The position numbers and the translations under genes were made by a program. DNA of 64,000 nucleotides from Shewanella glacialimarina (lineage in GTDB: Bacteria > Pseudomonadota > Gammaproteobacteria > Enterobacterales > Shewanellaceae): contig NZ_CP041216.1 in NCBI RefSeq assembly GCF_020511155.1, positions 1,240,001-1,304,000 on the forward strand, read 5' to 3'. The stretch's first letter is position 1; every line of letters begins with the position of its first letter. Below the pieces are notes generated by a model that saw only the letters and a program-made list of their open reading frames with translations, was not told the origin of the DNA and did no database searches. Positions 8,971 to 17,826 of this stretch are shown here, in pieces.

Positions 8971-10044
8971 ATGAAAATATTAACAGTAATTGGTGCCAGA
9001 CCACAGTTTATAAAGGCTGCAACAGTGAGCCGAGTGATTGCAACAATGGATAATGTCACCGAAGTAATTGTGCATACAGGGCAACATTTTGATGCCAATA
9101 TGAGTGATGTTTTTTTTGAACAAATGGGGATACCAAAACCTGACTATAACCTTGAGATAGCTTCTTTATCGCATGGTGCTATGACAGGAAGGCAATTGGA
9201 AGCCATAGAGAAAGTACTATTGATAGAAAAACCTGATTGGGTAATTGTATATGGCGATACTAACTCTACTTTAGCAGGAGCGCTTGCTGCATCAAAATTA
9301 CATATTAAGGTTGCACATGTAGAGGCTGGATTACGCAGCTTTAATATGAGAATGCCTGAAGAACAAAATAGAATTGTAACCGATCGAATAAGTACAATGT
9401 TATTTTGTCCCACTCAAACGGCATTAGAAAATCTAAATAATGAAGGTTATGCCAACCTAAATATTAAAACAGTGGTTTCCGGCGATGTAATGTATGATGC
9501 GGCATTGTTCTATAAACAGTTTGCAACTAAACCGAAACAATTATGTAATTTAGATTTATCAGATGGATTTATCTTATCAACAATTCATAGAGCTGAAAAT
9601 ACGGATGATGCAGCAAGGTTATCGGAGCTTGTTGATGCTTTGAATGAATTACATAAGTCAAAGCCTGTTATTATGCCACTTCATCCGCGCACGAAGAATA
9701 AGTTATCTGAGTTGGGTCTACTATTGAATATTCATTTAATTGATCCTGTTGGTTATTTAGAGATGGTTTACCTCTTAGAACATTGTACTTTTGTTGCTTC
9801 AGATAGCGGAGGGGTACAAAAAGAAGCATATTTCTTTAGTAAACAATGTCTTATATTAAGGGATGAAACTGAATGGGTTGAATTAGTCCAATGTGGTTCG
9901 AACAAAATAGTTGGTGCAAATAAAAAAACAATTCTTGATGAAGCATCAAAGTTGTCTAACAATCAATTGTTTAATGAAGACTTCTACGGCGACGGTAATT
10001 CCGCTTTGAGAATTGTTAATAATTTGATTAATTTTTCAAGTTAA
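8971..10044 (+). CDS. wbpI: WbpI-like UDP-N-acetylglucosamine 2-epimerase, non-hydrolysing
   Basis: A WecB/WbpI-type epimerase of 357 residues. Conserved elements are GARPQFIK (8-15), HTGQH (35-39), YGDTNS with D96, VEAGLRS with E118, MPEEQNR with E131, and TIHRAEN with H206, which line up with the catalytic residues of E. coli WecB. In the presence of wbpABDE the most likely reaction is C2 epimerisation of UDP-GlcNAc3NAcA to UDP-ManNAc3NAcA, the last step of the pathway, rather than UDP-GlcNAc to UDP-ManNAc. The two activities are hard to separate by motif, so the substrate comes from context. Confidence 0.86.
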   Translation: MKILTVIGARPQFIKAATVSRVIATMDNVTEVIVHTGQHFDANMSDVFFEQMGIPKPDYNLEIASLSHGAMTGRQLEAIEKVLLIEKPDWVIVYGDTNSTLAGALAASKLHIKVAHVEAGLRSFNMRMPEEQNRIVTDRISTMLFCPTQTALENLNNEGYANLNIKTVVSGDVMYDAALFYKQFATKPKQLCNLDLSDGFILSTIHRAENTDDAARLSELVDALNELHKSKPVIMPLHPRTKNKLSELGLLLNIHLIDPVGYLEMVYLLEHCTFVASDSGGVQKEAYFFSKQCLILRDETEWVELVQCGSNKIVGANKKTILDEASKLSNNQLFNEDFYGDGNSALRIVNNLINFSS

Positions 10045-10076
10045 AATTAAATGCATTTAATTTTGGAACTATATTA

Positions 10077-11276
10077 ATGATATTTATTACCAACTCACCA
10101 GTATGGTCACTAGGTAAAGGTAAAGGTGCACCATCATTTTATAAGACTTTAAAGCTATATAATGATAAAGAACACGATGTTTTATTGTTGACCACTGAAG
10201 CGGATTTAGAGTTAGGTGAGTTAAGTTATCTAACTGTAAAAAAAATACCTAGTTTACCATTGATTAAAAGTCATTTTTTATTTGGTAGCTTTAGATTAGT
10301 AAATAAACTCGTAAATTACTTTATCTATCAATTAATTGGTTTTTGTTATTTATTACTTAATCTGAAATCTCATAAGCTTATTTATGCCTATGAGATTGGT
10401 TTTGTACCTGCAGCCAAATTTTGTGGTTTTATTCGTCGGTTAGCAGTTGTAAGTAGATTTCAAGGTACAATTTTAACAAGTCTGGTAGAGGAAGTTTCAT
10501 TATTTAAAAAGCTTTATCTTAAAATAAAGTTTTTGGATCATATTTGGGCACTAAAAACAAAAACTAATCTTAGTATTATGACTAATGATGGTACTAAGGG
10601 ACTTGATGTATTGTTACTTTTGGGGAGAGATAAAGACGATATTTTATTTCTTTCAAACGGAGTAGATCTTCCTGATTTTGATAATATTGAGTTATCTTCG
10701 TATACAAAAAATCAAAAAATAAATGATATTGTTTTTTCCTCAGTATCTAGAGTGCAAAAGTGGAAAAGATTAGACAGATCGATAGATATCTTTGAGAAAT
10801 TTTACAAAGCTAATCCTAATTCGCACTACAACATCTGCGGTGATGGCATCGAGCTAGAAAATATGAAAGCATATGTTAAAAATAAGAAACTATGTCACGC
10901 AATAACTTTTCTTGGCTCAATTGATAAAAATACTGTTTATAGCGTTTTACAAGATTCTCATTATTTCCTTTCAAGTTATAGTTTAAGTAATTTAGGAAAC
11001 CCTTTATTTGAAGCTATTCGATGTAATAATATCGTAGTTACTTTAGATAATGGTGATACAGCTAAAGTTATAGAGGATTGTGTTACAGGATATATATCTC
11101 CTGAACTAGACTATTTGAAAAATGCAGATAGTTTGATTGGTAGCTTTGATAATAAAGTTCTTTTCAATGAAATTGTATGTAATGCAAATAAAAAGCTAGA
11201 TGAAATTTTGGTTACTTGGGATGAGAGAATGAATCTCGAGTATAGTTTCGTTACTAAATATTTAACTTTTAAATAA
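10077..11276 (+). CDS. GT4-like glycosyltransferase, divergent
   Basis: A 399-residue protein with the GT-B fold pattern of family 4 glycosyltransferases. The C-terminal half carries FSSVSRVQKWKRLDRSI (about 221-237), ICGDGIELENM and SSYSLSNLGNPLFEAIRCNN. The second glutamate of the usual EX7E donor-site motif is present (FEAI) but the first is replaced by Ser, so the enzyme is divergent. Donor and acceptor are unknown. It is among the most AT-rich genes in the window, with runs of T and A, which suggests relatively recent acquisition. It sits in the transferase block at the 3' end of the locus. Confidence 0.72.
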   Translation: MIFITNSPVWSLGKGKGAPSFYKTLKLYNDKEHDVLLLTTEADLELGELSYLTVKKIPSLPLIKSHFLFGSFRLVNKLVNYFIYQLIGFCYLLLNLKSHKLIYAYEIGFVPAAKFCGFIRRLAVVSRFQGTILTSLVEEVSLFKKLYLKIKFLDHIWALKTKTNLSIMTNDGTKGLDVLLLLGRDKDDILFLSNGVDLPDFDNIELSSYTKNQKINDIVFSSVSRVQKWKRLDRSIDIFEKFYKANPNSHYNICGDGIELENMKAYVKNKKLCHAITFLGSIDKNTVYSVLQDSHYFLSSYSLSNLGNPLFEAIRCNNIVVTLDNGDTAKVIEDCVTGYISPELDYLKNADSLIGSFDNKVLFNEIVCNANKKLDEILVTWDERMNLEYSFVTKYLTFK

Positions 11277-11339
11277 TATTGATTTTTACATATAATTTAT
11301 TTTATGAATTTATAAAATTATTGTTAGGATACTTTTCTT

Positions 11340-12386
11340 TTGAATATTCTTTTTGTATCAAACATGTACCCGAGTAAAGAACGACCTTCTTATGGGGTTT
11401 TTGTTAAAAACATTTATGACGAAATGGAACAAGCTCATTCAGGTAAACTAATTTTGTGCGTTATGACACATTCAGAAAATAAAATGTGGCCATATTTGAA
11501 TTTTTACTTAAAATTTCTATTTCTTCTGATAACTAATAAAGTTGATATTGTATACTGCCATTTTCTTTCTCGGACTTCAATTTTAGGCGCGACAGCTAAG
11601 TTTTTTTTTGGCAAGAAGGTCGTTTTTAATGTTCATGGTTCTGACTATTTATTACCTAAGATTAAGGGAGGCATTCAGCATAAGTTTAATTTATGGGCAA
11701 TAAGTTTTGCTAATGGTATTGTTGTACCCTCTAATGCTTTTAAGCAATTTATTCTGCCTGATATTAATACTAGTTATGAGTATAAAATATTTATATCACC
11801 TTCTGGAGGCGTAAATATTCCGACTGATATTCAATACAGCCGTCACAATATTCAACCTTTAAAATGTTTGTATGTAGGCAGAGTAAATGCTGCGAAAGGG
11901 ATTGATACTATTATTGATGCTTTAAATGCAGTCACTCGTGATGTAGAACTTACTGTTGTTGGTAAGGTTGAAGAAGACCTGTTTGCTTCATTGAATAATG
12001 AGAATGTTTCTTGTCTTGTTGTTGGGGAGGTAACTCAAGAATTACTTAAACAATATTATTCACAGTCAAATTTGTTTTTATTTCCGACCAAATATTTCGA
12101 AAGCCTTGGTCTTTCACCTCTCGAGGCTATGAGCTTCGGATTACCCGTCATTGGATCTAATTATGGTCCTGTGCCTGAATATGTTCGAGATGGCTACAAT
12201 GGATTTTTAATTGAAAAAGGTAACAGTGCTGAATTGCTCGATTGTATAGAGCGTTTTTGTCATCTCAGCTCTGCCCAGCGTCAAAATTTATCTGTCAATG
12301 CTGCCAGCACCGCACTAGAATACTCCCGTAAAAAGGTAGTTAAAGACCTTTTGCGTTATTTGGAGAGTTGTTTTGAAAACGCGTAA
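11340..12386 (+). CDS. GT4 glycosyltransferase
   Basis: A 348-residue GT-B enzyme of family 4. The N-terminus ILFVSNMYPSKERPSYGVFV is the usual acceptor-domain opening; the C-terminal domain has LYVGRVNAAKGIDTII and an intact EX7E motif (ESLGLSPLE in KYFESLGLSPLEAMSFGLPV). It probably adds a sugar to the lipid-linked repeat unit at the cytoplasmic face. The start is TTG at 11340 with AGGA at 11326-11329; an in-frame ATG at 11304 is followed by a stop within two codons. It overlaps the following GT26 gene by 14 nt. Confidence 0.8.
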   Translation: MNILFVSNMYPSKERPSYGVFVKNIYDEMEQAHSGKLILCVMTHSENKMWPYLNFYLKFLFLLITNKVDIVYCHFLSRTSILGATAKFFFGKKVVFNVHGSDYLLPKIKGGIQHKFNLWAISFANGIVVPSNAFKQFILPDINTSYEYKIFISPSGGVNIPTDIQYSRHNIQPLKCLYVGRVNAAKGIDTIIDALNAVTRDVELTVVGKVEEDLFASLNNENVSCLVVGEVTQELLKQYYSQSNLFLFPTKYFESLGLSPLEAMSFGLPVIGSNYGPVPEYVRDGYNGFLIEKGNSAELLDCIERFCHLSSAQRQNLSVNAASTALEYSRKKVVKDLLRYLESCFENA

Positions 12387-13095
12387 AATACTTGGATGTC
12401 CAATAAACTTAGTCAATTCGGATATGGCAAGAGAACACATCAATAATTTTATTGAAAACAAAAGGTTTGGTTATTTTGTAGCCATTAATGCTGAGAAAAT
12501 ATACCGATATCGGAAAGATGAGCAGTTAAAGAATGTTATCGATGCTTCTTTATATCCTTACCCAGATGGTGCAGGGGCTGTCATTTCTGGCCGTCTATTT
12601 TTTGGTGTCAAAAGTGAAAAGATCAATATGCCAGTGCTTGTGCTGGAAGAAGCTAATAGAAATAACTGGCGTGTATTTATTTATGGTGCCCAGGAAGACA
12701 TTCACAATGACGCTATTGCTAAAATAAAAATCAAGTACCCCAATATCATTATTGTTGGCAATATGCACGGTTATAACTCCCAAGAAGTTGCTATTGATAG
12801 TATTGCTAACTCAAAACCACAAATCGTTTTATTGGCTTTAGGTTCCCCTCGTCAAGAGTTTTTTGCAAACAAATGCTCTGTGTCACATCTTGAGTCGATT
12901 TTTGTTGGTTGTGGTGGTGCATTGGATATTATTAGTGGTCGCTTGAATCGGGCACCATCATTTTTTGTGAACAATGGATTAGAGTGGTTTTATAGGCTAG
13001 TTCAAGAGCCGTGGCGCTGGAGGCGTCAGCTTGTGTTGCCTTTGTTTTTGTTTGAAATAATTAAAGAAAAATTATTTAAAAAAAAATCTAAATGA
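12373..13095 (+). CDS. WecG/TagA/CpsF (GT26) glycosyltransferase
   Basis: A 240-residue member of family GT26. Motifs shared with E. coli WecG are VAINAEK, PYPDGAG, LALGSPRQEFF, VGCGGALDIISGRLNRAP and GLEWFYRLVQEPWRWRRQ. WecG transfers ManNAcA to GlcNAc-PP-undecaprenol. Because the locus makes a UDP-ManNAc derivative and ends with WecA, this enzyme is the best candidate to add ManNAc3NAcA as the second sugar. The start is TTG at 12373, preceded by GGAGAG (12362-12367) and overlapping the upstream gene. Lysine-rich C-terminus. Confidence 0.85.
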   Translation: MKTRKILGCPINLVNSDMAREHINNFIENKRFGYFVAINAEKIYRYRKDEQLKNVIDASLYPYPDGAGAVISGRLFFGVKSEKINMPVLVLEEANRNNWRVFIYGAQEDIHNDAIAKIKIKYPNIIIVGNMHGYNSQEVAIDSIANSKPQIVLLALGSPRQEFFANKCSVSHLESIFVGCGGALDIISGRLNRAPSFFVNNGLEWFYRLVQEPWRWRRQLVLPLFLFEIIKEKLFKKKSK

Positions 13096-13210
13096 TTTAA
13101 AGCTCTAGTTAATACCATTAGATGATTCAAATTTAGAAATTGTTTCTTAATAGACGTATTTTCGTCTGATCTTGTTAACTTATCGATTCTGCGCAAGGAT
13201 AACCTGTATC

Positions 13211-13239
13211 TTGTTATTGATATTCGCTAGCGCTATAAT
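13211..13239 (+). promoter_or_regulatory. Candidate sigma-70 promoter for wecA
   Basis: TTGTTA (13211-13216) and a perfect TATAAT (13234-13239) are separated by 17 bp, about 60 nt upstream of the wecA start. This would let wecA be expressed independently of the upstream polysaccharide operon, whose last gene ends at 13095. Sequence match only. Confidence 0.55.
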
Positions 13240-13301
13240 GGCGTGATCTAATAATTTTCCTATACAAAACTAATGTAAAGCGTTGTTTTTAAAGAGGTTT
13301 C

Positions 13302-14342
13302 ATGGAAAGCGTACTCCCAGCCTTTATTACTTTTATTCTTACGTGCACTGCAGTGCAATTTCTCAAACCTTTAGCGCAGTTTGTTGGTTTAGTTGACATA
13401 CCTAATGATCGTAAGCAACACCAAGGTGAAGTTCCGTTAATTGGTGGCCTGGCTATTTATCTTAGTATCCTTTTGGTTTCATCTACTTTTTTTGAATATA
13501 GTCGAGAACTAAATATTTATCTGATATCAGCTGCATTGATATTATTTTTAGGGATTTTAGATGACAAGTATGACTTGTCAGTTAGATTGAGGGTTGTCTC
13601 GCAGGTTATCATTGCATCGTTAATGATATTTGGCGCCGAAATTTATTTATCGTCCCTAGGACATATTGTGTATTTTTTCGAGTTAAAGCTTAGTTTTATG
13701 GGCATTTTCTTGACCGTTATTGCTGTAATCGCAGCGATTAACGCATTCAATATGGTTGATGGAATTGATGGCCTGGCAGGTTGTTTGAGTTTAATCACTT
13801 TTGCATCGCTTGCTTTTCTGTTACATCGAATTGACAGCCCATGGTTTATGTTACCGGTTTTATATGTTTCAGCTTTGCTTGCCTATTTAATGTTCAATTT
13901 GCGTTGGCCGTCATCAAAATTGTATAAGATATTTATGGGTGATGCTGGCAGTATGTTGATAGGTTTAACTGTTGTTTGGTTATTGGTTATTGGAACCTCT
14001 GCGGACAATAACGCATTTAATCCTGTTACAGCCTTGTATTTAATTGCGATACCTTTAATGGATATGGCTGCAATAATGTATCGCCGAGTTAAAAAGGGTC
14101 ATTCCCCTTTTACCGCAGATAGAGATCATTTACACCACATATTTGAAAGAGCGGGTTATAGCAGAAGACAAACACTGGTTCGCATTAGTTTTCTTTCATT
14201 GTTATTGGCAGCTATTGGCATTTCATCTGAGCTTTTAAATGTACCAGAATGGATTATGTTTGTTGGTTTTATTGCCATATTTACCGCTTATAGTTGGGCT
14301 TTGTCTCATGTTTGGCAAATACTTACCTGGCTAAAAAAGTAA
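13302..14342 (+). CDS. wecA: WecA-type undecaprenyl-phosphate GlcNAc-1-phosphate transferase
   Basis: A polyprenyl-phosphate N-acetylhexosamine-1-phosphate transferase (346 residues, about 11 membrane helices). The key motifs are present: DDKYD (87-91), NAFNMVDGIDG (147-157), MGDAGS (212-217) and the cytosolic HLHHIFERAG near 277. WecA transfers GlcNAc-1-P from UDP-GlcNAc to undecaprenyl phosphate and starts the repeat unit on the inner face of the membrane. It is the last gene of the locus, has its own likely promoter and is followed by a strong terminator. MraY is excluded by length, motif form and context. Confidence 0.92.
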   Translation: MESVLPAFITFILTCTAVQFLKPLAQFVGLVDIPNDRKQHQGEVPLIGGLAIYLSILLVSSTFFEYSRELNIYLISAALILFLGILDDKYDLSVRLRVVSQVIIASLMIFGAEIYLSSLGHIVYFFELKLSFMGIFLTVIAVIAAINAFNMVDGIDGLAGCLSLITFASLAFLLHRIDSPWFMLPVLYVSALLAYLMFNLRWPSSKLYKIFMGDAGSMLIGLTVVWLLVIGTSADNNAFNPVTALYLIAIPLMDMAAIMYRRVKKGHSPFTADRDHLHHIFERAGYSRRQTLVRISFLSLLLAAIGISSELLNVPEWIMFVGFIAIFTAYSWALSHVWQILTWLKK

Positions 14343-14378
14343 GCCAATACAGTTGAGTCATTTTTTTCTTTAGAATTT

Positions 14379-14418
14379 ATTGAGGCCTTGAGTGAAAACT
14401 CAAGGCCTCAATGTTTTT
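14379..14418 (+). terminator. Strong intrinsic terminator after wecA
   Basis: A perfect 15-bp stem (14379-14393 paired with 14398-14412) closed by a GAAA tetraloop and followed by a T-run (14414-14418). It marks the end of the polysaccharide locus. Confidence 0.95.
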
Positions 14419-14503
14419 ATAGGTATTTGCTGGAATGGCAGTAGTTCCATGGCATGATTTTTGTGCTAAGTTAAATCCATCTAAAATATAAAATGGATTT
14501 TTT

Positions 14504-15913
14504 ATGCAGATACTTCATCATGGTGCGGTTAATGGCGTAACTGGCTCTTGTCATCAATTGGATATCAATGAAACTGGCAGATTATCAAGTTATCTTATTG
14601 ATTGTGGATTGTTTCAAGGCGCGGAAACCGCGGGTAAATCTTCTGCTCAGCAGCTTCAAATTGAGTTTGATATTAGTGCTATTCAAGCGTTAATTGTCAC
14701 CCATTGTCATATTGACCATGTCGGTCGGATCCCTTATTTAATCGCTGCAGGTTTTGATAAACCTATTTATGCCACTAAAGCGACTGCGGCATTGTTGCCA
14801 TTAGTGATTGAAGATGCATTAAAAATTGGCGTGACGCGTGATAAAAAGTTGATTGATGCTTTTTTATTACGACTTGAATCATTAATATTGCCGATTGATT
14901 ACCATCAATGGACACCATTGCCTCTAGATGATAGCAATGCTAAGCAGCACGACGTTACCGAGATTAAACTTAAGTTTAAACCTGCCGGTCATATCTTGGG
15001 TTCAGCCTATGTTGAGTTTGACCTAATAGGTAAGGTAAAACATCGAGTGGTATTTTCAGGTGATTTAGGTGCAACTTATGCTCCTTTACTGGCCAGTCCC
15101 CGCAGTCCTTATCGCGCCGATACGTTAGTCATTGAATCTACCTATGGTGATAAGAATCATCAGGGTCGAAAAGATCGCAGTAAATTGCTTAAGCAGATTA
15201 TTGAAAAGTGTGTTGCTGATAATGGTGTGGTACTCATTCCTGCATTCAGCATTGGCAGAACTCAAGAGTTATTATATGAGTTTGAAAACATTATAGCTAA
15301 AAACCAGCATAATCCTATTTGGCAAAATATCGATATTATTGTCGACTCTCCCATGGCGGCTAAGTTCACCCAGAAGTACCTGCAATTCCAAGCTTTATGG
15401 GATAGTGAAGCTAAACGGGTGGTTAATAAAGGCCGTCACCCGTTAGATTTTGAGCAACTTTATACTATCGATAGTCATCAAGACCATCTAGCGGTGATCA
15501 ACTACCTTAACTCTCGTAATAAGCCAGCCATCGTTATTGCAGCCTCTGGCATGTGCAGTGGTGGGCGTATTATGAATTACCTGAAACGCTTTTTATCTGA
15601 GCCTACCGCTGATGTGTTGTTTGTGGGCTATCAAGCTCAAGGTACACCGGGTAGGGACATTCAAAACTTTGGCCCGAAAGGTGGCTATGTAATGTTGGAT
15701 GACGAACGTATCGATATTAAAGCCGGTGTGCATACTATAAGCGGTTACTCAGCCCATGCTGATCAAGCTAATTTAATTAACTTCGTCAAACGTATGCATC
15801 ATAAACCCAAACATATACGTATAGTGCATGGTGATGATGAGGCCAAACAAGCGCTTGCAGACAAGTATCACCAACTACTACCCGACTGTAATGTTGAGAT
15901 TGGTAAAGCTTAG
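14504..15913 (+). CDS. MBL-fold beta-CASP RNA hydrolase-like protein
   Basis: A metallo-beta-lactamase-fold protein with a beta-CASP insert (469 residues), the CPSF73/RNase J superfamily. The metal-binding HxHxDH is HCHIDH at 67-72; PAGHILGSA, SGDLG, the beta-CASP elements STYGD and FSIGRTQELL, and the C-terminal SGYSAHADQ give the remaining metal ligands. Members hydrolyse phosphodiester bonds in RNA, but the substrates of this bacterial subgroup (MBL with RMMBL tail) are not settled. It stands alone between the wecA terminator and repeat array 1, so context says little about its role. Confidence 0.85.
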   Translation: MQILHHGAVNGVTGSCHQLDINETGRLSSYLIDCGLFQGAETAGKSSAQQLQIEFDISAIQALIVTHCHIDHVGRIPYLIAAGFDKPIYATKATAALLPLVIEDALKIGVTRDKKLIDAFLLRLESLILPIDYHQWTPLPLDDSNAKQHDVTEIKLKFKPAGHILGSAYVEFDLIGKVKHRVVFSGDLGATYAPLLASPRSPYRADTLVIESTYGDKNHQGRKDRSKLLKQIIEKCVADNGVVLIPAFSIGRTQELLYEFENIIAKNQHNPIWQNIDIIVDSPMAAKFTQKYLQFQALWDSEAKRVVNKGRHPLDFEQLYTIDSHQDHLAVINYLNSRNKPAIVIAASGMCSGGRIMNYLKRFLSEPTADVLFVGYQAQGTPGRDIQNFGPKGGYVMLDDERIDIKAGVHTISGYSAHADQANLINFVKRMHHKPKHIRIVHGDDEAKQALADKYHQLLPDCNVEIGKA

Positions 15914-15962
15914 GGTCTAGGTCATTTTACGAGTTGTTATTTAATGCTGTTAGATTTTATAA

Positions 15963-16608
15963 ATCAGATCCCGGCCCACAAGCATTACCGGGATGACGGT
16001 GGGTGGTTCATTGCCGGGATGACGGTAGGTGGTTCATGCCTGTATGAATGCAGAAGCTGCACTACCTATAAGACTGCCGGTTTATGTTTTTCTTCGTCAT
16101 CCCCGAGATCTGTTATCGGGGATCTCGATCTTAGATATTTTGTATGGAGACAGGATCCCGGGCCAGAAGCATTACCGGGATGACGGTAGGTGGTTCATGC
16201 CTGTATGAATGCAGAAGCGGCACTACCTATAAGACTGCCGGTTTGATTTTTTTCGTCATCCCCGAGATCTGTTATCGGGGATCTCGATTTTAGATATTTT
16301 GTATGATGACTAGATCCCGGCCCAGAAGCATTACCGAGATGACGGTGGGTGATGCATTGCCTGTATGACAGCAGATGCGGTATTACCAATATGATTGCCG
16401 GTTTGATGTTTTTTTCTTCGTCATCCCCGAGATCTGTTATCGGGGATCTCGATTTTAGATATTTTGTATGATGACTAGATCCCGGCCCAGAAGCATTACC
16501 GAGATGACGGTAGGTGGTTCATTACCGGGATTACGGTGGGTAGGTGTATTACTGGGATGACGGTGGTTTTGTATACCGAGGTGACGGCGTGACCGTAATA
16601 CCGGTGGT
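15963..16608 (+). repeat. Palindromic repeat array 1 (upstream of rmlB)
   Basis: This 774-bp gap between genes is filled by a composite repeat. Element A is a 33-bp palindrome (CGTCATCCCCGAGATCTG... ending GGGGATCTCG) at 16095-16127, 16254-16286 and 16419-16451. Element B is a 32-bp imperfect hairpin (GATCCCGGCCCAGAAGC... ending GGGATGACG) first at 15967-15998, then after each A. A and B are joined by a T-rich spacer (ATTTTAGATATTTTGTATG). Spacing between A copies is 159 and 165 bp. The right edge (16510-16608) decays into shorter partial copies. All A copies share one orientation. Short ORFs here are artefacts of the repeat. Confidence 0.95.
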
Positions 16609-16687
16609 ACATCTTAATCGTTAACCCTTGGTAGACTTTGTATTGTCACTTACAATTAACCTTAATGATTTTGATATAATTGGGTGA

Positions 16688-17776
16688 ATGTCTTTGAAGA
16701 TTTTAGTGACGGGTGGAGCAGGTTTTATTGGCTCGGCCTTAGTGCGTTTTATAATTGAGCATACCCAAGATGAAGTCGTTAATGTTGATAAACTCACCTA
16801 TGCGGGTAACTTAGCGTCTTTACAATCTGTGAGTAATAACCCGCGTTATCATTTTGAGCTGGTCGACATTTGTAATCGTGCTGAGTTAGATCGTGTTTTT
16901 GCTGAACATCAGCCTGATTTTATTATGCATTTAGCCGCTGAAAGTCATGTTGACCGTTCAATTACTGGACCCAGTGATTTTATTCAAACCAATATTGTCG
17001 GCACTTTTACGTTGTTGGAGACAGCGCGTGAATACTGGCAAACACTCGTCCTTGCTAAACAGAATCAATTTCGTTTTCACCATATTTCTACCGATGAAGT
17101 GTTTGGTGACTTACCTCATCCTGATGATGTGTGTGCTGATCAAGTTGCCTATTTACCTAAATTCACTGAACAAACATCTTATGCACCCAGTAGTCCTTAT
17201 GCAGCATCAAAAGCATCCAGTGATCATTTAGTTCGTGCATGGTGCCGAACATATGGCTTGCCAACGATTGTGAGTAATTGTTCGAATAATTATGGTCCTT
17301 ACCACTTTCCTGAGAAGTTAATTCCACTGGTTATTTTAAATGCAATAGAGGGCAAAGATTTACCGATTTATGGTAAAGGCGATCAAATTCGTGATTGGTT
17401 ATATGTCGAAGACCACGCTAGGGCACTGTATAAAGTGGTGACTGAAGGTAAGGTGGGTGAGACCTACAATATTGGTGGCCATAATGAGCAACGCAATATC
17501 GATGTAGTGAAGGCTATTTGTGGTATTTTAGATGCTCTTTTGCCTAAAGAGACTTCTTACGCTGAACAAATTACTTATGTCACAGACAGACCCGGTCATG
17601 ACCGTCGTTATGCTATTGATACCACCAAAATAAGCAATGAATTGAACTGGCAACCACAAGAAACCTTTGCAACAGGTTTACGTAAAACCATCGAGTGGTA
17701 TTTAACTCACCAAACCTGGTGTCAACATGTGCAAGATGGTCGTTATCAAGGTGAGCGTTTAGGCCTTAATTCTTGA
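16688..17776 (+). CDS. rmlB: dTDP-glucose 4,6-dehydratase
   Basis: An extended SDR enzyme (362 residues) that converts dTDP-glucose to dTDP-4-keto-6-deoxyglucose, step two of dTDP-L-rhamnose synthesis. TGGAGFIGS (8-16) binds NAD; STDEVFG (134-140) gives the Thr/Asp/Glu catalytic set, and YAASK gives Y171 and K175. First of four rml genes in the order B-A-D-C. A TATAAT (16675-16680) lies only 7 nt before the ATG and has no good -35, so the true promoter is unclear and may lie within the repeat array upstream. Confidence 0.96.
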   Translation: MSLKILVTGGAGFIGSALVRFIIEHTQDEVVNVDKLTYAGNLASLQSVSNNPRYHFELVDICNRAELDRVFAEHQPDFIMHLAAESHVDRSITGPSDFIQTNIVGTFTLLETAREYWQTLVLAKQNQFRFHHISTDEVFGDLPHPDDVCADQVAYLPKFTEQTSYAPSSPYAASKASSDHLVRAWCRTYGLPTIVSNCSNNYGPYHFPEKLIPLVILNAIEGKDLPIYGKGDQIRDWLYVEDHARALYKVVTEGKVGETYNIGGHNEQRNIDVVKAICGILDALLPKETSYAEQITYVTDRPGHDRRYAIDTTKISNELNWQPQETFATGLRKTIEWYLTHQTWCQHVQDGRYQGERLGLNS

Positions 17777-17826
17777 TAACGGTTGATTAAATACTGGCTT
17801 GTGTCACGTTGAAAATGAGAGGGGTT

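Noticed and set aside
8865..9053. 62-codon ORF overlapping the end of the acyltransferase and the start of wbpI
   Set aside because: Different frame from both well-supported genes and without features of its own.
15944..16389. ORFs of 79 and 64 codons inside array 1
   Set aside because: They consist of repeat sequence only and lack ribosome-binding sites or recognisable domains.
16675..16680. TATAAT as the rmlB promoter
   Set aside because: It is 7 nt from the start codon with no acceptable -35 element; a leaderless transcript is possible but not supported.
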